NCBI RefSeq assembly: GCF_945956895.1
Contig: NZ_CAMFJF010000009.1
Span: 62,001 to 126,000, forward strand
From: an uncultured Allobosea sp.
Lineage (GTDB): Bacteria > Pseudomonadota > Alphaproteobacteria > Rhizobiales > Beijerinckiaceae
Length of the DNA stretch: 64,000 nucleotides
Reading direction: 5' to 3'
In this document: piece by piece, positions 63,023-64,000 of the stretch
Layout of the letters: every line of letters begins with the position of its first letter
How positions within the stretch are numbered: the first letter of the stretch is position 1
Made by a program: the position numbers and the translations under genes
Notes under the pieces: generated by a model
The model's input: the letters and a program-made list of their open reading frames with translations, nothing else
Database searches by the model: none
What the model was told of the DNA's origin: nothing

Positions 63023-64000
63023 GTGAACAACCTCGCCCATATTGAACTGAAGTCCGACGACGCCGACAACGTGCCGGCCGATGTCGCTTCGGCGCTCGCC
63101 AATCTGACGAGTTCCGTGGACGCCCGCCTCAAGGCTATCGAGACGAAGAGCGACGCCCGCCTCGACAAGCTGGAAGCCAAGGCCAATCGCCTGCCGGCTT
63201 CGAACGACAATCAGGCCGAGGACGCCCTCGAAACCAAGGCGTTCAGCGACTTCCTGCGCACCGGCCAGATTGACCAGAAGGCCCTGACGGTCGCGAACGA
63301 TGCGCCGGGATATGTGCTCGCGCCGGAAGAGACCACGAGCGAGTTCATCCGCAACCTTGTCGAGTTCTCCCCGGTGCGCGCGATCGCGGACGTGAAGTCT
63401 GCCGGCTCGCACACCGTCATCCTGCCGAAGCGCCTTTCGGTCACGAATGCGAAGTGGAAGGGCGAAGCCATCGCGTCGGAAGCGTCCGAGCCGACCTTCG
63501 GCGAGATGGAAATCGCCATCAAGGAGCTGAACACCCACGTCGATATCAGCAACTGGCTTCTGGAGGACGCGCAGAACGTCGAGTCCGAGGTTCGGCTTGC
63601 GCTCGCCGAGGACTTCGGCGCCAAGGAAGGCACCGCCTTCGTCAACGGCAGCGCCGCCGCCGAGCCGAAGGGCTTCATGACCGAAGCCGGCATCGCACAG
63701 TCCCTCAACGGCCATGCGACGAACCTGTCGGCCGATGCGCTGATCTCTCTCATGTATGCCCTGCCGGGCGTTTATCGCAGCCGTGGCACTTGGGCCATGA
63801 ACGGCTCGACGCTTGCGACCATCCGCAAGCTGAAGGACGGCAACGGCAATTACCTGTGGCAGCCCAGCTATCAGGCCGGCCAGCCCGAGACGATCCTCGG
63901 CCGCCCGGTTGTCGAGCTGATCGACATGCCGGACGTTGCCGCCAACGCTTTCCCGGTCATCTTCGGCGACTTCAAGGCCGGCTATCGCATCTATGACCGG
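63023..64000 (+). CDS. HK97-family major capsid protein (partial, runs off window)
   Basis: An open frame from GTG 63023, with AAAGGA upstream, to the window edge (326 codons, no stop, so absent from the ORF track). The first part (about 1-65) is a delta-like charged scaffold helix (DARLKAIETKSDARLDKLEAK), probably removed by the protease. The body has GYVLAPEETTSEFIRNLVEFSPVRAIADVKS, AKEGTAFVNGS (FGAKEGTAFVNGS) and LGRPVVELIDMPDVAANAFPVIFGDFKAGY, typical of HK97 capsids. Confidence 0.93.
   Translation, partial: MNNLAHIELKSDDADNVPADVASALANLTSSVDARLKAIETKSDARLDKLEAKANRLPASNDNQAEDALETKAFSDFLRTGQIDQKALTVANDAPGYVLAPEETTSEFIRNLVEFSPVRAIADVKSAGSHTVILPKRLSVTNAKWKGEAIASEASEPTFGEMEIAIKELNTHVDISNWLLEDAQNVESEVRLALAEDFGAKEGTAFVNGSAAAEPKGFMTEAGIAQSLNGHATNLSADALISLMYALPGVYRSRGTWAMNGSTLATIRKLKDGNGNYLWQPSYQAGQPETILGRPVVELIDMPDVAANAFPVIFGDFKAGYRIYDR

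Noticed and set aside
60928-64000. Calling the head module a bona fide gene transfer agent
   Set aside because: An adjacent tyrosine integrase at a tRNA argues for an integrating phage or satellite. The GTA-like resemblance rests on one small gene.

Overview
The window is a high-GC chromosomal segment from an alphaproteobacterium, most likely a member of the Hyphomicrobiales close to Bosea. The evidence is a rhizobial-type porin, two ethylmalonyl-CoA pathway enzymes (ccr and mcd), a TamA/TamB pair, many transporters and MarR regulators, and a dispersed intergenic palindrome family. The genus is inference from gene content; the order is more secure.

Layout, left to right. 0.2-4.0 kb: an M20 amidohydrolase, an MHS-type MFS transporter and a MarR regulator in one operon, then an alpha/beta hydrolase. 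4.0-15.5 kb (minus strand) is an envelope block: a membrane protein with a helix-hairpin-helix-like tail, an OmpA-family protein with four internal repeats, a porin with a strong terminator, and tamB/tamA. 15.6-18.4 kb: a hydratase, a DUF4142 protein and an alkylsulfatase-like metallo-hydrolase. 18.7-23.4 kb: a complete branched-chain-amino-acid-type ABC transporter (binding protein, LivH, M, G, F) with repeat elements inserted in the operon. 23.6-30.0 kb: a zinc alcohol dehydrogenase, a class III CoA-transferase plus MaoC hydratase pair, a GST and a CpdB-like nucleotidase. 30.2-34.1 kb: a GGDEF-EAL protein and a divergent transcarbamylase translationally coupled to an EamA transporter. 34.1-42.3 kb: SIMPL and DUF6968 proteins, mcd, EamA, GST, a chemoreceptor, ccr and a small membrane protein. 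42.3-46.6 kb: a cysteine-synthase-fold enzyme divergent from a MarR gene across a 35-bp palindrome, then ubiG, lysC and an AT-rich orphan. 46.7-51.5 kb: a MarR/adaptor/RND pump operon. 51.6-55.1 kb: an enoyl-CoA hydratase remnant, an old-yellow-enzyme-type oxidoreductase, an M32 carboxypeptidase and a SelW-like protein. 55.2-58.0 kb: thiOSGE with a TPP riboswitch and a hairpin over the thiO Shine-Dalgarno sequence.

From 58.2 kb the window enters an integrated phage-like element. A tRNA-Ser(GCT) gene is followed by repeat-rich attachment-type sequence, a tyrosine integrase, an AT-rich membrane coiled-coil cargo gene, and an HK97-type head module (portal, GTA-gp10-like protein, prohead protease, major capsid). 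The element runs off the right edge. No terminase, repressor or replication gene lies between integrase and portal, which is unusual for a complete prophage.

The most distinctive observations are: the transcarbamylase that keeps the carbamoyl-phosphate site but has lost the aspartate-binding residues; the four-repeat OmpA protein; the 35-bp operator-like palindrome; the compact head-module element with its separately terminated cargo gene; and eleven copies of one intergenic palindrome family. Gene functions are assigned by motif recognition only. No database search was run.
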